Of a stretch of DNA of 64,000 nt, positions 7,413 through 15,309 are shown piece by piece. A model generated the notes under the pieces. That model saw nothing but the letters and a program-made list of their open reading frames with translations. It made no database searches and was not told the DNA's origin. The DNA is taken from contig CP019454.1 of assembly GCA_002951815.1 (NCBI GenBank), forward strand, positions 186,001 through 250,000. Reading direction: 5' to 3'. The position numbers were made by a program, and so were the translations under genes. The first letter of the stretch is position 1. Each line of letters starts with the position of its first letter. The stretch is from Sulfobacillus thermotolerans (GTDB lineage Bacteria > Bacillota > Sulfobacillia > Sulfobacillales > Sulfobacillaceae).

Positions 7413-8990
7413 GTGGCCCACCAAGCACTATACCGCGTCTACCGGCCTCGTGACTTCCACGAGGTGATGGGGCAACGACGGGTGGTGGATACCTTACGCG
7501 AAGCGGTTCGGCAGAATCGTCTCACGCATGCTTATTTGTTTGCGGGTCCTCGTGGGACGGGTAAGACCAGTGTGGCCCGCATTATGGCAAAGGCGTTAAA
7601 CTGCCAATCGCCTCATGCTTCTGGGGAACCCTGCTTAGGATGCTCTGCCTGCAAAGCGGTGGAGCAAGGTCAGCATTTGGATGTTATAGAAATTGACGCG
7701 GCGTCCAACCGCGGCATTGACGAAATGCGGGATATTAAAGAGCGCATTGGGCAAGCACCGGTAATGGGGCGTTATAAGATTTACATTATCGATGAAGTGC
7801 ACATGTTGACCACAGAGGCTTTTAATGCCCTATTAAAGACGTTGGAGGAGCCGCCTGAGCACGTCATCTTTATTCTTGCGACCACAGAGGCTCAAAAGCT
7901 GCCGGTAACCGTCTTGTCGCGTTGCCAGCGCTACGAGTTTCAAAGACTTTCTGTGGGCGTGATTGAAGAGCGCCTGCGTCAGGTTGCAGAGCAAGAAGGG
8001 TTTGTAGCCGAGCCCGACGCGATTGAGCTCATCGCCGAGTATGCCGACGGGGCTTTGCGTGACGCGCTTAGTTTGCTAGACCAAGCCTTGGCGGTCGGAC
8101 AAGGAACTCTGAGCCGAACGGTTGTAGCGGACTTGGTGGGTACGGTGGATCCTGCCCTTATGCTGCGGTTGATGACAGGATTGAGCCAGTCTGAGACCTT
8201 GGCTGAGGTGATGGTGACGTTGGATACGGTGTATCATTTAGGGCGCGATTACCGCAGTGTCCTGCGTGACCTTGCTAAGCAGATTCGGGATGTGATTATA
8301 TGGCGACAAGCCGGGCATGATCTTTTTCCGCAATATCGGCAGCAGTGGCTTGCCGAAGTGGATCAGGCTCTTCCCACTCATATTGCTCCAGCTCAGTGGT
8401 TCCATGCGTTAGAAATATTAGCGGAAGCCGATACGCGTTTGCGCGGGGGATTTCCGGCGCAATTGTCTGTAGAATTGGCACTGCTCAAGATTCGTGAGGA
8501 GTGGGGACTCGGACCTCCTCCACCTGTCGTGGAGGCGGTTCACGCTCAAAAGCCCCCGACCAAGACCCCTTTGTCTCCTAGGGCCGAGCCCGCGAACACG
8601 GGTTCCATCGCACCAGAGCCCGTACCCGTTCAAGGGGGTGGAGGTACTGGCAACCGAGTACCATTGCTCTTAGAGACGATTCGTCAAGAACGGCTGTCAA
8701 CCCATGCACTCTTGAATGATGCCAAGGTCATTGAGCGCGATGCACAGAACTTGGACATCATCTTTTCTTTTCCGGCTCACCGTGATTTAATGATGACCAC
8801 GCAGAATAAAGCTTTGCTGGATCAGGTGATACAGCGGATATATGGGCCTGGAATGCGGTATCATTTAACCACAGCTGACAACGCCGCCGAGACCGGCGCA
8901 CCGCCGTCTCAATCGGTTGCTCCCCCGCTTGAGGACAGCATCCGTGAGTGGTTGGGGCCTGACGTGCCTATTCGTACGGTGAGCGACTAA
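7413..8990 (+). CDS. dnaX: DNA polymerase III subunit gamma/tau
   Basis: The N-terminus YRVYRPRDFHEVMGQ and the AAA+ signatures identify DnaX: Walker A GPRGTGKTS near residue 45, a four-cysteine zinc module (CQSP...CLGCSAC), Walker B IIDEVHML and the SRC sensor/arginine-finger motif. The C-terminal third is proline-rich and variable, ending in a tau-like domain; at about 525 residues it is a mid-length DnaX. The GTG at 7413 has GGAGGG at a normal distance, whereas the ATG at 7407 abuts it. No slippery A6G-type frameshift site was seen. It loads the sliding clamp and links polymerases to the helicase. It heads the dnaX-ebfC-recR operon, as in Bacillus. Confidence 0.95.
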   Translation: MAHQALYRVYRPRDFHEVMGQRRVVDTLREAVRQNRLTHAYLFAGPRGTGKTSVARIMAKALNCQSPHASGEPCLGCSACKAVEQGQHLDVIEIDAASNRGIDEMRDIKERIGQAPVMGRYKIYIIDEVHMLTTEAFNALLKTLEEPPEHVIFILATTEAQKLPVTVLSRCQRYEFQRLSVGVIEERLRQVAEQEGFVAEPDAIELIAEYADGALRDALSLLDQALAVGQGTLSRTVVADLVGTVDPALMLRLMTGLSQSETLAEVMVTLDTVYHLGRDYRSVLRDLAKQIRDVIIWRQAGHDLFPQYRQQWLAEVDQALPTHIAPAQWFHALEILAEADTRLRGGFPAQLSVELALLKIREEWGLGPPPPVVEAVHAQKPPTKTPLSPRAEPANTGSIAPEPVPVQGGGGTGNRVPLLLETIRQERLSTHALLNDAKVIERDAQNLDIIFSFPAHRDLMMTTQNKALLDQVIQRIYGPGMRYHLTTADNAAETGAPPSQSVAPPLEDSIREWLGPDVPIRTVSD

Positions 8991-9006
8991 TTCGAGGAGG
9001 GTTATT

Positions 9007-9336
9007 ATGGGATTTAACCCCAACAACATGCAAAAAATGATGAAGCAAGTCCAAAAGATGCAGGCGGATATGGCTCGGGTTCAAGAAGAATTGCAGACGG
9101 AAACGGTCGAAGTGGAAATTGGCGGCGTAATCAAAGCCGTGTTTAATGGACATGGGGAGATTCAGTCGATTACCATTAGCCCAGAAGCTGTTGATCCCAA
9201 TGATGTGGAAATGCTCCAAGACATGATTTTGGCTGCTGTTCGTCAGGGTCACGCTAAATCACAAGAATTGGCGAGCACTCGCCTGAATGACGTCACCAAG
9301 GGCATGAATATCCCTAATATTCCCGGGCTCATGTAA
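9007..9336 (+). CDS. YbaB/EbfC-family nucleoid-associated protein
   Basis: This 109-residue protein has the family hallmarks: [22 protein letters not shown] at the start (a helix), [14 protein letters not shown]-type strands, a PEAVDP turn and the second helix [15 protein letters not shown]. YbaB/EbfC dimers bind DNA without strong sequence preference and are almost always encoded between dnaX and recR, as here (16 bp after dnaX, 2 bp before recR). A GAGGAGGG Shine-Dalgarno precedes the ATG. Confidence 0.95.
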   Translation: MGFNPNNMQKMMKQVQKMQADMARVQEELQTETVEVEIGGVIKAVFNGHGEIQSITISPEAVDPNDVEMLQDMILAAVRQGHAKSQELASTRLNDVTKGMNIPNIPGLM

Positions 9337-9338
9337 CC

Positions 9339-9935
9339 ATGATTTATCCGGAACCTATTCAGGATCTTGTGAGCCAATTAGCCAAATTGCCGGGAGTTGG
9401 TCCGAAAACAGCCCAGCGTTTGGCTTTTTTCTTGCTGAATATGCCCCAAGGTGAAGCGGAATTGCTAGCGAATGCCATTGTCAATGCGCGCAGCAAAATT
9501 CGGTATTGTTCTGTGTGCTTTAACTTTACTGACCGCGATCCGTGCGCCATTTGTCGCAATCCATCCCGGGATGTTCGTACGATTATGGTCGTGGAACAAC
9601 CCAAAGACGTTGTCGCGATGGAAAAAACCCGGGAGTTTAAAGGGCGTTATCATGTCCTACACGGGGCCATTTCGCCCATGGAAGGCATTGGACCGGAAGA
9701 CTTGCGGGTAAAGGAATTGCTCGCGCGCATTCAACAAACTCCGCCACAAGAAATTGTGTTAGCGACCAGCTCGAGTTTGGAGGGGGAAGCGACGGCCTTG
9801 TATTTGGGGCGCTTGTTGAAACCATTAGGTATGAAAGTTACGCGGATCGCCAGGGGCCTGCCTATGGGCGGCGACCTCGATTACACCGACGAGGTTACGT
9901 TGCTGAAAGCCTTAGAAGGTCGCCAAGAAATATAG
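9339..9935 (+). CDS. recR: Recombination mediator RecR
   Basis: This 198-residue protein matches RecR over its full length: helix-hairpin-helix [17 protein letters not shown] (about residues 11-27), a C4 zinc finger [16 protein letters not shown] (57-72), a Toprim domain starting VVEQPKDV, and the Walker-like C-terminal [17 protein letters not shown]. RecR works with RecF and RecO to load RecA at gaps. It is translationally coupled to the YbaB/EbfC gene. Confidence 0.97.
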   Translation: MIYPEPIQDLVSQLAKLPGVGPKTAQRLAFFLLNMPQGEAELLANAIVNARSKIRYCSVCFNFTDRDPCAICRNPSRDVRTIMVVEQPKDVVAMEKTREFKGRYHVLHGAISPMEGIGPEDLRVKELLARIQQTPPQEIVLATSSSLEGEATALYLGRLLKPLGMKVTRIARGLPMGGDLDYTDEVTLLKALEGRQEI

Positions 9936-9987
9936 CACGTCTTGTGCAGTTTGGCATATGATGGCAAAAAGCCTAGGTGGTGCTGGG

Positions 9988-10170
9988 ATGAAACGTCAAA
10001 GACCCGATCCATTCCACCATCCCGGGTGGGATGAGGATGACTTTTCATGGCTTTCGCGGCAATGGTTGCTAGGCGCTTGGCGCCCTGGCCATCAAGAGCC
10101 TCAAGAATTCTCGGCTAAGCGGCTGAGTGAAGGGCGGCACCATTGTTGGCGCATGCCCCCAGGGTATTAA
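9988..10170 (+). CDS. Small hypothetical protein between recR and bofA
   Basis: This 60-residue ORF starts at an ATG preceded by AGGTGG at eight bases; an upstream in-frame ATG at 9958 is possible but has no Shine-Dalgarno. The sequence is rich in Trp, His, Pro and Arg (HHPGWDEDDFSWLSRQW) with no recognised domain. Many Firmicutes carry a small gene here (YaaL/DUF2508), but I cannot see convincing similarity. It may be a real small protein transcribed with recR. Confidence 0.4.
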   Translation: MKRQRPDPFHHPGWDEDDFSWLSRQWLLGAWRPGHQEPQEFSAKRLSEGRHHCWRMPPGY

Positions 10171-10180
10171 ATGGCATGGC

Positions 10181-10201
10181 CTGTTCATAGACTATGAACA
10201 G
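10181..10201. promoter_or_regulatory. Perfect 9-3-9 palindrome before bofA
   Basis: CTGTTCATA-GAC-TATGAACAG is a perfect inverted repeat that ends immediately before the G-rich Shine-Dalgarno of the bofA-like gene. It could be an operator or an RNA hairpin controlling translation. There is no T-run, so it is not a typical terminator. Confidence 0.45.
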
Positions 10202-10212
10202 GGGGGAAAATT

Positions 10213-10485
10213 ATGGATCCGCGGATCGTCATCGCCTTATTGTTTGGGGCCCTTATGGTCTATATCGTCGTCACATCGCTCGCCCAACCGGTTGGATGGG
10301 CCAAGCCCGTCCTGATTCGTGCCTTTGGGGGGCTGGTCTTGCTCAAAGTTTATGATCTGGCAGCTGTCCATTTGGGATGGCTGCCTATTGGGTTCAATCT
10401 GGTGAGTGCGGTTGTGGCGGGGATCTTGGGCGTGCCAGGATTTGCGGCCCTCATCGCCATTCGGTACGGCATATCCGGTATGTAG
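10213..10485 (+). CDS. bofA: BofA-like pro-sigmaK processing inhibitor
   Basis: This 90-residue integral membrane protein has three hydrophobic segments and the BofA signature NLVSAVVAGILGVPGFAAL near its C-terminus. BofA sits in the outer forespore membrane and, with SpoIVFA, holds the SpoIVFB protease inactive until engulfment is complete. Location after recR is the same as in Bacillus. The G-run before the ATG is the ribosome-binding site and is preceded by a perfect palindrome. Its presence implies that the organism, or its lineage, sporulates. Confidence 0.85.
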   Translation: MDPRIVIALLFGALMVYIVVTSLAQPVGWAKPVLIRAFGGLVLLKVYDLAAVHLGWLPIGFNLVSAVVAGILGVPGFAALIAIRYGISGM

Positions 10486-10575
10486 CAGCGTCATGGTTTG
10501 CGTTTTCTTCACGGCCGTCCAGGACGTCTTGGCACGGTCTTTAGGGCTCCGGCGACCGGCTTTTGGGCGGGTTCC

Positions 10576-10605
10576 TTGACCCTGCGGCAGACGCTGGGCT
10601 ACACT
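10576..10605 (+). promoter_or_regulatory. Probable SigA promoter for gltX
   Basis: TTGACC (10576-10581), an 18-bp spacer and TACACT (10600-10605) lie about 60 bp before the gltX start. No T-box leader is recognisable in the intervening sequence. Confidence 0.55.
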
Positions 10606-10666
10606 GCATAAGAAAAGATGACGAAATGCGTGTAGGAACACGGCTTTCTTCGCAGGAGGGGAACAT

Positions 10667-12121
10667 ATGGTTAGGGTACGATATGCGCCGAGTCCAACCG
10701 GCACCTTGCACATTGGGGGGGCCAGAACGGCGCTATTTAATTATTTATTTGCGCGCCATCATCATGGGCGCTTTATTTTGCGTGTCGAGGATACCGACCA
10801 GGCACGACTTGTGGAAGGCTCAGAAGAGAGCATGATGCGGGGACTGAAAAGTTTGGGCTTGGTTTGGGATGAAGGGCCCGATGTGGGCGGAGACTATGGA
10901 CCTTATCACCAGTCCGAGCGCTTGGCGCGCCACAAGGCGGCGTTACAGCAACTTCTCGATGCCGGCCAGGCTTATCGTTGTTATTGCACCCCGGAAGAAT
11001 TAGCCGAAGAGCGAGCACGGCAAGAAGCCCTCAAACAGCCGCCACGCTATAGCGGCAAGTGCCGCATGCGTCCGCAAGATGATCCCATTCATACGTCGGG
11101 AAAGCCGTTTGTGGTGCGGATGAAAGTCCCGGAAGAGGGGACGACCGTGGTGCAAGATTTGATTCGGGGACCGGTGACCTTTGAAAATCGGATTTTAGGA
11201 GATTTCGTCCTTGCGAAATCCGATGGCACACCCGTCTACAATTTTGCGGTGGTACTCGACGATTATGATATGGCCATCACCCACGTGATTCGGGGCGAGG
11301 AGCATCTCTCCAACACGCCCAAACAAATCTTAGTCTATCAGGCGCTAAACTTGGACCTTCCTGCCTTCGCGCATGTTCCCATGATTTTAGCTCCCGATCA
11401 TACAAAATTGTCCAAACGGCATGGCGCGACTTCTGTTGAGGAGTACCGGCAGCAGGGTATTCTACCTGAAGCATTGACGAACTATCTCTTGCTCTTGGGA
11501 TGGTCTGCTCCAGACGATACCGAAATCATGACCCTTGAGCAAGCGGCGCAGTGGTTTGACTTGGACCGAGTACAACATACGGCTGCAATTTATGACATTA
11601 AGAAGCTAGAGTGGATGAACAGCCAATACCTCCGGTTGCTGCCGGTGGACCGGATAAAAGAGGCGGTGACGCCCTTCCTGGCGGCAGAAGGTATTGTCCC
11701 GGAATCAGGGCCGGACCTGGATACCGTTATCGCCTTGGTGCGCGAACGGGCCCGGACGTTGGTGGAGTTGGCGCAAGGGATGGCTTATTTTTATGTGCGG
11801 CCCCAAACATTCGAGGCCAAAGGTGTTCAAAAGCATTTTGACGCCACCACCCCCGAGCGGTTGCGAGCGCTAGCGGAAGTCTTAAGCCAACTGTCGACAT
11901 GGGACCATGACAGCCTGATGGCGGCGTATGATGCGGAAGCGGCTCGTTTAGAGGTCAAACGGGCGGCGTTGATTCACCCTTCCCGATTGGCGGTGACAGG
12001 CCGCACGGTGGGTCCGGGCTTATTTGAACTGCTGGAGGTCTTAGGGCAAAAAGAGACCGTGGACCGTCTCTTGGAGACGGCCACGGCCATTGAGAATGGG
12101 CATATTACGCCAACACCTTGA
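10667..12121 (+). CDS. gltX: Glutamyl-tRNA synthetase
   Basis: This 484-residue class I synthetase has the HIGH-type signature SPTGTLHIGGARTAL at residues 9-23 and the KMSKS-type HTKLSKRHGA near 245, with the GluRS-specific GEEHLSNTPKQ before it. It charges tRNA-Glu, and in organisms lacking GlnRS also tRNA-Gln for later amidation. The start has an ideal AGGAGGGG. Its last 17 bp overlap the 3' end of the convergent selD gene. Confidence 0.97.
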   Translation: MVRVRYAPSPTGTLHIGGARTALFNYLFARHHHGRFILRVEDTDQARLVEGSEESMMRGLKSLGLVWDEGPDVGGDYGPYHQSERLARHKAALQQLLDAGQAYRCYCTPEELAEERARQEALKQPPRYSGKCRMRPQDDPIHTSGKPFVVRMKVPEEGTTVVQDLIRGPVTFENRILGDFVLAKSDGTPVYNFAVVLDDYDMAITHVIRGEEHLSNTPKQILVYQALNLDLPAFAHVPMILAPDHTKLSKRHGATSVEEYRQQGILPEALTNYLLLLGWSAPDDTEIMTLEQAAQWFDLDRVQHTAAIYDIKKLEWMNSQYLRLLPVDRIKEAVTPFLAAEGIVPESGPDLDTVIALVRERARTLVELAQGMAYFYVRPQTFEAKGVQKHFDATTPERLRALAEVLSQLSTWDHDSLMAAYDAEAARLEVKRAALIHPSRLAVTGRTVGPGLFELLEVLGQKETVDRLLETATAIENGHITPTP

Positions 12122-13148
12122 CCTTGGCAGGACCGGGGGTCACGTACCCAATGCGGTAAACCGCAATCTTGGCTTGCTCGAACGCGGCCTCTAAGGAGGC
12201 GGCGTTCTCTTTTTTGACCGTAAACAGCAAACCACCTGAGGTAACCGCGTCAGCTAGCAACGTCAACAACTGGAGATCTATCGCCGGATCCGCATCAAGA
12301 TGCGGGCTCACGTACTCTAGATTGCGACGGCTGCCCGACGGAAACCGCCCGAGTTGCGCGAGTTCCTTGGCGCCTGGTAACGTGGGAACACGCGAGGCCT
12401 CAAGGACGATGCTAACGCCTGCACCTTGGGCCATTTCCCAACTATGCCCTAGTAGACCAAATCCCGTAACGTCCGTACAAGCGGTGGGATCTCCCACTTG
12501 TTTAATGGCATCGCGTGCGGCGCGGTTCAAGGTTGTCATCATGGTGACCACGCTGTTCGTCCATTCGGGACGCGCTTCTCCATCTTTGACAGCTTTGATG
12601 ACCACGCCACTCCCAATCGGTTTGGACAGATACAACAAGTCGCCGACTTGCGCCGTGCTGTTGCGCCATATGTGATCGGGGTGGACAAGGCCTGTGACGG
12701 CATATCCCATTTTCGGCTCGTTGTCATCGATGGAGTGTCCACCAAGTAAATGGCAGGACGCTTCATCTAAAATCGACTGACCGCCTTGCAGCATGGCTCC
12801 GACTTCTTCGGGTGACAACACGCCTTCTGGCACCGCTAGAAGATTCAATGCGGTCACGGGAATGCCTCCCATGGCATACACGTCAGATAATGAGTTGGCG
12901 GCCGCGACTTTGCCAAATAGTTCAGGATCGTCGACAACAGGTGTCAAAAAGTCCACGGTTTGCACAAGGGCTTGATCTGGCGTGAGGCGGTAAACGCCCG
13001 CGTCATCGTGGGTTTCGTTGCCCACTAAGACATCAGAATCCGCATGAAGGCGGGGTGGCACAAAGCTTAGTGCCTTCGTTAGGTCCTCCGGACCTAACTT
13101 GCACCCTCATCCCGATTTGCTGGTCATCTGTGTTAAGCGCGGGTGCAT
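12105..13148 (-). CDS. selD: Selenide, water dikinase, itself a selenoprotein (in-frame UGA at codon 14)
   Basis: SelD makes selenophosphate from selenide and ATP. The conventional ORF begins only at 13061 (MPPRLHADSD) and lacks the catalytic N-terminus. Reading upstream in the same frame gives an ATG at 13148 with GGAGGTGAGG four bases before it, then 13 codons, a TGA at 13107-13109, then GCKLGPEDLTKAL and straight into the ORF. SelD active sites read Cys or Sec followed by GCK, so the TGA falls exactly on the catalytic residue. Downstream, HDDAGVY, VDFLTPVVDDP and DVTGFGLLGH match SelD. Total length 347 codons including UGA is normal. A SECIS-like hairpin follows the UGA. No selA, selB or tRNA-Sec is in the window. 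Confidence 0.9.
13070..13109 (-). promoter_or_regulatory. Bacterial SECIS element with the selD UGA codon
   Basis: Reading on the minus strand, the UGA is followed after nine bases by GTTAGGTCC-GGA-GGACCTAAC, a perfect 9-bp stem (13098-13078). A lower stem GTGC/GCAC is separated from it by small internal loops. Position and size, and the AGGUC at the top of the stem, fit bacterial SECIS elements recognised by SelB, such as the one in fdhF. Being inside the coding region, it is translated as KLGPEDLT. Confidence 0.8.
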
Positions 13149-13166
13149 ATCCTCACCTCCTGGATC

Positions 13167-13209
13167 CTCCAGAAAGCCTGGCGGAAAATTTTCCATGATG
13201 ATTCTGGAG
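13167..13209 (-). promoter_or_regulatory. Inverted repeats in the selD leader
   Basis: CTCCAGAA (13167-13174) and TTCTGGAG (13202-13209) form a perfect 8-bp stem enclosing the self-complementary GGAAAATTTTCC (13183-13194). It lies about 20-60 bp before the selD start on the minus strand and could be a leader RNA structure or protein-binding site. No riboswitch family was recognised. Confidence 0.4.
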
Positions 13210-13276
13210 ACAACGAGGCCTCCAGTATTCTGTATCATAGCACAGTCATAAGGGCAAAGAGTTTGAGCGATGGATT

Positions 13277-13305
13277 AAACCCCCCGGCTGTTATCCGGAG
13301 GGTTT
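13277..13305 (-). terminator. Terminator after the GH18 gene
   Basis: On the minus strand AAACCCTCCGG pairs with CCGGGGGGTTT (10 of 11 positions) around a 7-base loop, 25 bp after the GH18 stop. The T-run is short (TTTAAT), so strength is moderate. It separates the GH18 gene from selD downstream. Confidence 0.6.
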
Positions 13306-13330
13306 GACTTCAATGGCGCTGGCTCAAGGG

Positions 13331-14872
13331 CTATTGTTTTCCATACCAGATGGAACGGATGACGGTCCACAAGTGCGGATCCTCATCGCCGAGGCGCCAA
13401 ATGGCGACCCCACCGAGATGATCGTGTTTGGCCAGTTCCAGCTTAAAGGCATCACTATAGCCGTTTTCAAACCACACCGTGTGGGTCGTGCCATTCGCAG
13501 CTTGGTACTGAAACGTGGCTTCATCATACGTCGAATTCCACGTGATGGGCACCCCGTAGTGGGCAGCCAGGTTCACCGCTTGCTCGTCATGGACCTCTAC
13601 GGTATTGCCGTCTGAAGACCAGTTATAGCCATAAGCTGCAAGTCCTAAAACAATCTTGGAAGCTGGGATGCGGGCTAAAGCGTAGTTGACTACATTAGTG
13701 ACCCATCCGATAGGAGCGACAGGCCCTGGCGCTGAGCCGATGTCATGATAGTCATACGTCATGAGGACCACTTTGGTGGCGTATTGCCCCAAAAATTGAT
13801 AATCATAGGCGCGTCCGTAGGGATCCGTGGAGGTGCGGGGAATAACGGCCACCGTGACCTCTTTCCCTAAGGGGCTAAGAGATTGACTGAGCGACTGGAT
13901 AAAGGCATTGAGTCCAGAACGGTCTTGGGCACTTAAACCTTCAAAGTCAATGTTGTAGCCTTGGTAATCGTCTTGAACTGCCAATTGCGTCAGCTCGGCG
14001 ACTACCGCACTGCGTGTGCTGGCGTTCGTCAGGATCGCGTCATTACCGCCAGCATTGGTGACTAACGGGAGAACCGTAATGTGATGAGCTTGGGCATACG
14101 CACGCACCGTAGCGCGCTGATAGCCCATACGCCCGATCAAGCCATCGGCATGGACCGTGTACCACAACGGCGCAATCGTGTTGATGCTACCGAGGTTCTC
14201 TGACAAGCTGGTTTGCGATGCGGTAGACTGCGGCGTATATTGCGTGTAATATCCTAGCACCATCTTATGAGCGGAAGGGGCTAAAGGCGGATTCCCTGAT
14301 GAGGGGGAGGGGGCCGCGGAAGATGACGGCGCATAGCCCATGGCGACCATTAAGGCGTGCACCGTTTGGGGACCGACTACTTCATCGACTGCAATACCCG
14401 CGTGCGCTTGAAAGGCAAGCACGGCACGTCCTGTTTGTTGATTGAAGACCCCATCGGCAGGACCGGGATTGTATCCTAATTGGGATAAATCGCCTTGCAA
14501 GGTGGTCACAGCAGGACCGTAGTCCCCCAGCGAAAGCATGTGCTGTCCGAGTGAGCCCTTGATGGGCATATACAGTTGAGTAAGGTCGTCCTCCAAGGTC
14601 TTTTCTGTGATGGGGCCCGCAATGCCGTCGACGGCAATATGATTGCGCGCTTGAAAGGCACGCACAGTCCGTGCCGTCGCCGCGGTGTAATGCCCTGTTA
14701 CGGGGGTGTGATAGCCGAGGTCGTTGAGTTGCTGTTGTACAACGGCGACGGTGTCGCCGGTACGGCCTATGGTGAGATCGGGAAATTCTGCGGCCCAAGC
14801 GGGTCCGACGGCAAGGAGCGCGAGGCTGCAACTTAGAGCCGCTCCCGCCGTCACCATCCAACGTTTGTGCAT
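13331..14872 (-). CDS. Secreted glycoside hydrolase family 18 protein with two peptidoglycan-binding domains
   Basis: From the ATG at 14872 (AGGAG seven bases upstream) the 513-residue product begins with a clear signal peptide (MHKRWMVTAGAALSCS, hydrophobic core, AWA-AEF cleavage). Two PG_binding_1 repeats follow, each with a LGY...G.Y/F...T..AV.AFQ pattern and a GP.T end. The rest is a GH18 TIM barrel with the catalytic YNIDFEGL (DxE) and later LMTYDYHD. This architecture resembles spore-cortex or cell-wall glucosaminidases such as SleL/YaaH-type enzymes, though those usually carry LysM rather than PG_binding_1. It probably trims peptidoglycan outside the membrane. The longer frame upstream of 14872 lacks a start signal. 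Confidence 0.85.
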   Translation of the reverse strand: MHKRWMVTAGAALSCSLALLAVGPAWAAEFPDLTIGRTGDTVAVVQQQLNDLGYHTPVTGHYTAATARTVRAFQARNHIAVDGIAGPITEKTLEDDLTQLYMPIKGSLGQHMLSLGDYGPAVTTLQGDLSQLGYNPGPADGVFNQQTGRAVLAFQAHAGIAVDEVVGPQTVHALMVAMGYAPSSSAAPSPSSGNPPLAPSAHKMVLGYYTQYTPQSTASQTSLSENLGSINTIAPLWYTVHADGLIGRMGYQRATVRAYAQAHHITVLPLVTNAGGNDAILTNASTRSAVVAELTQLAVQDDYQGYNIDFEGLSAQDRSGLNAFIQSLSQSLSPLGKEVTVAVIPRTSTDPYGRAYDYQFLGQYATKVVLMTYDYHDIGSAPGPVAPIGWVTNVVNYALARIPASKIVLGLAAYGYNWSSDGNTVEVHDEQAVNLAAHYGVPITWNSTYDEATFQYQAANGTTHTVWFENGYSDAFKLELAKHDHLGGVAIWRLGDEDPHLWTVIRSIWYGKQ

Positions 14873-15309
14873 ATTTTCGCTCCTGTTCTGCGTCTTCGGA
14901 GTTAGCTGACGGGTTAGAGGACAGGTCCTCTTGACTCCCGGCGGAATCATTCACCCCAAAAAGCATCGGGTTCTCCGTACTCCTAAGAAGCACCTTTTAG
15001 GAGATTCGACGGAATTAACACGTAAATACGCGTCACATGTTACGTTACGGGACAGCGCTTATACTGTCAGCTCGAAAAATGCTGGATAGTCCCGGGATAA
15101 ACAGCGTTAGCTGGTAACAGCAGGAGTCTTTGGCGAAATTGACATATTCTAAGGCTAATGGGAATTTTCGACAGATATGAGGATATTGGGGCGAAAAGAG
15201 AGGAAAAATAGGGACACGATACATAAAGGCGTATCATGCCCATGAAATCTGTGGTAAAAAGCCACACGATAAGCCTATACTACCTAAGGATATGAATAGG
15301 AGGGGTTTT
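14873..15309. other. Intergenic region between divergent GH18 and methyltransferase genes
   Basis: No gene is visible in these 437 bases. A possible -10 TATACT (15276-15281) for the methyltransferase has only a weak -35 (TGGTAA). TAACACGTAA (15014 region) and TTACGTTA about 15 bases later form an imperfect inverted repeat. Short minus-strand ORFs here look random. Confidence 0.4.

Noticed and set aside
8500-8700. Programmed frameshift site for a short gamma form in dnaX
   Set aside because: No A6G or T-rich slippery heptamer with a following hairpin was seen in the Pro-rich linker.
10486-10666. T-box leader before gltX
   Set aside because: No T-box core sequence or antiterminator/terminator pair is visible; an ordinary promoter fits better.
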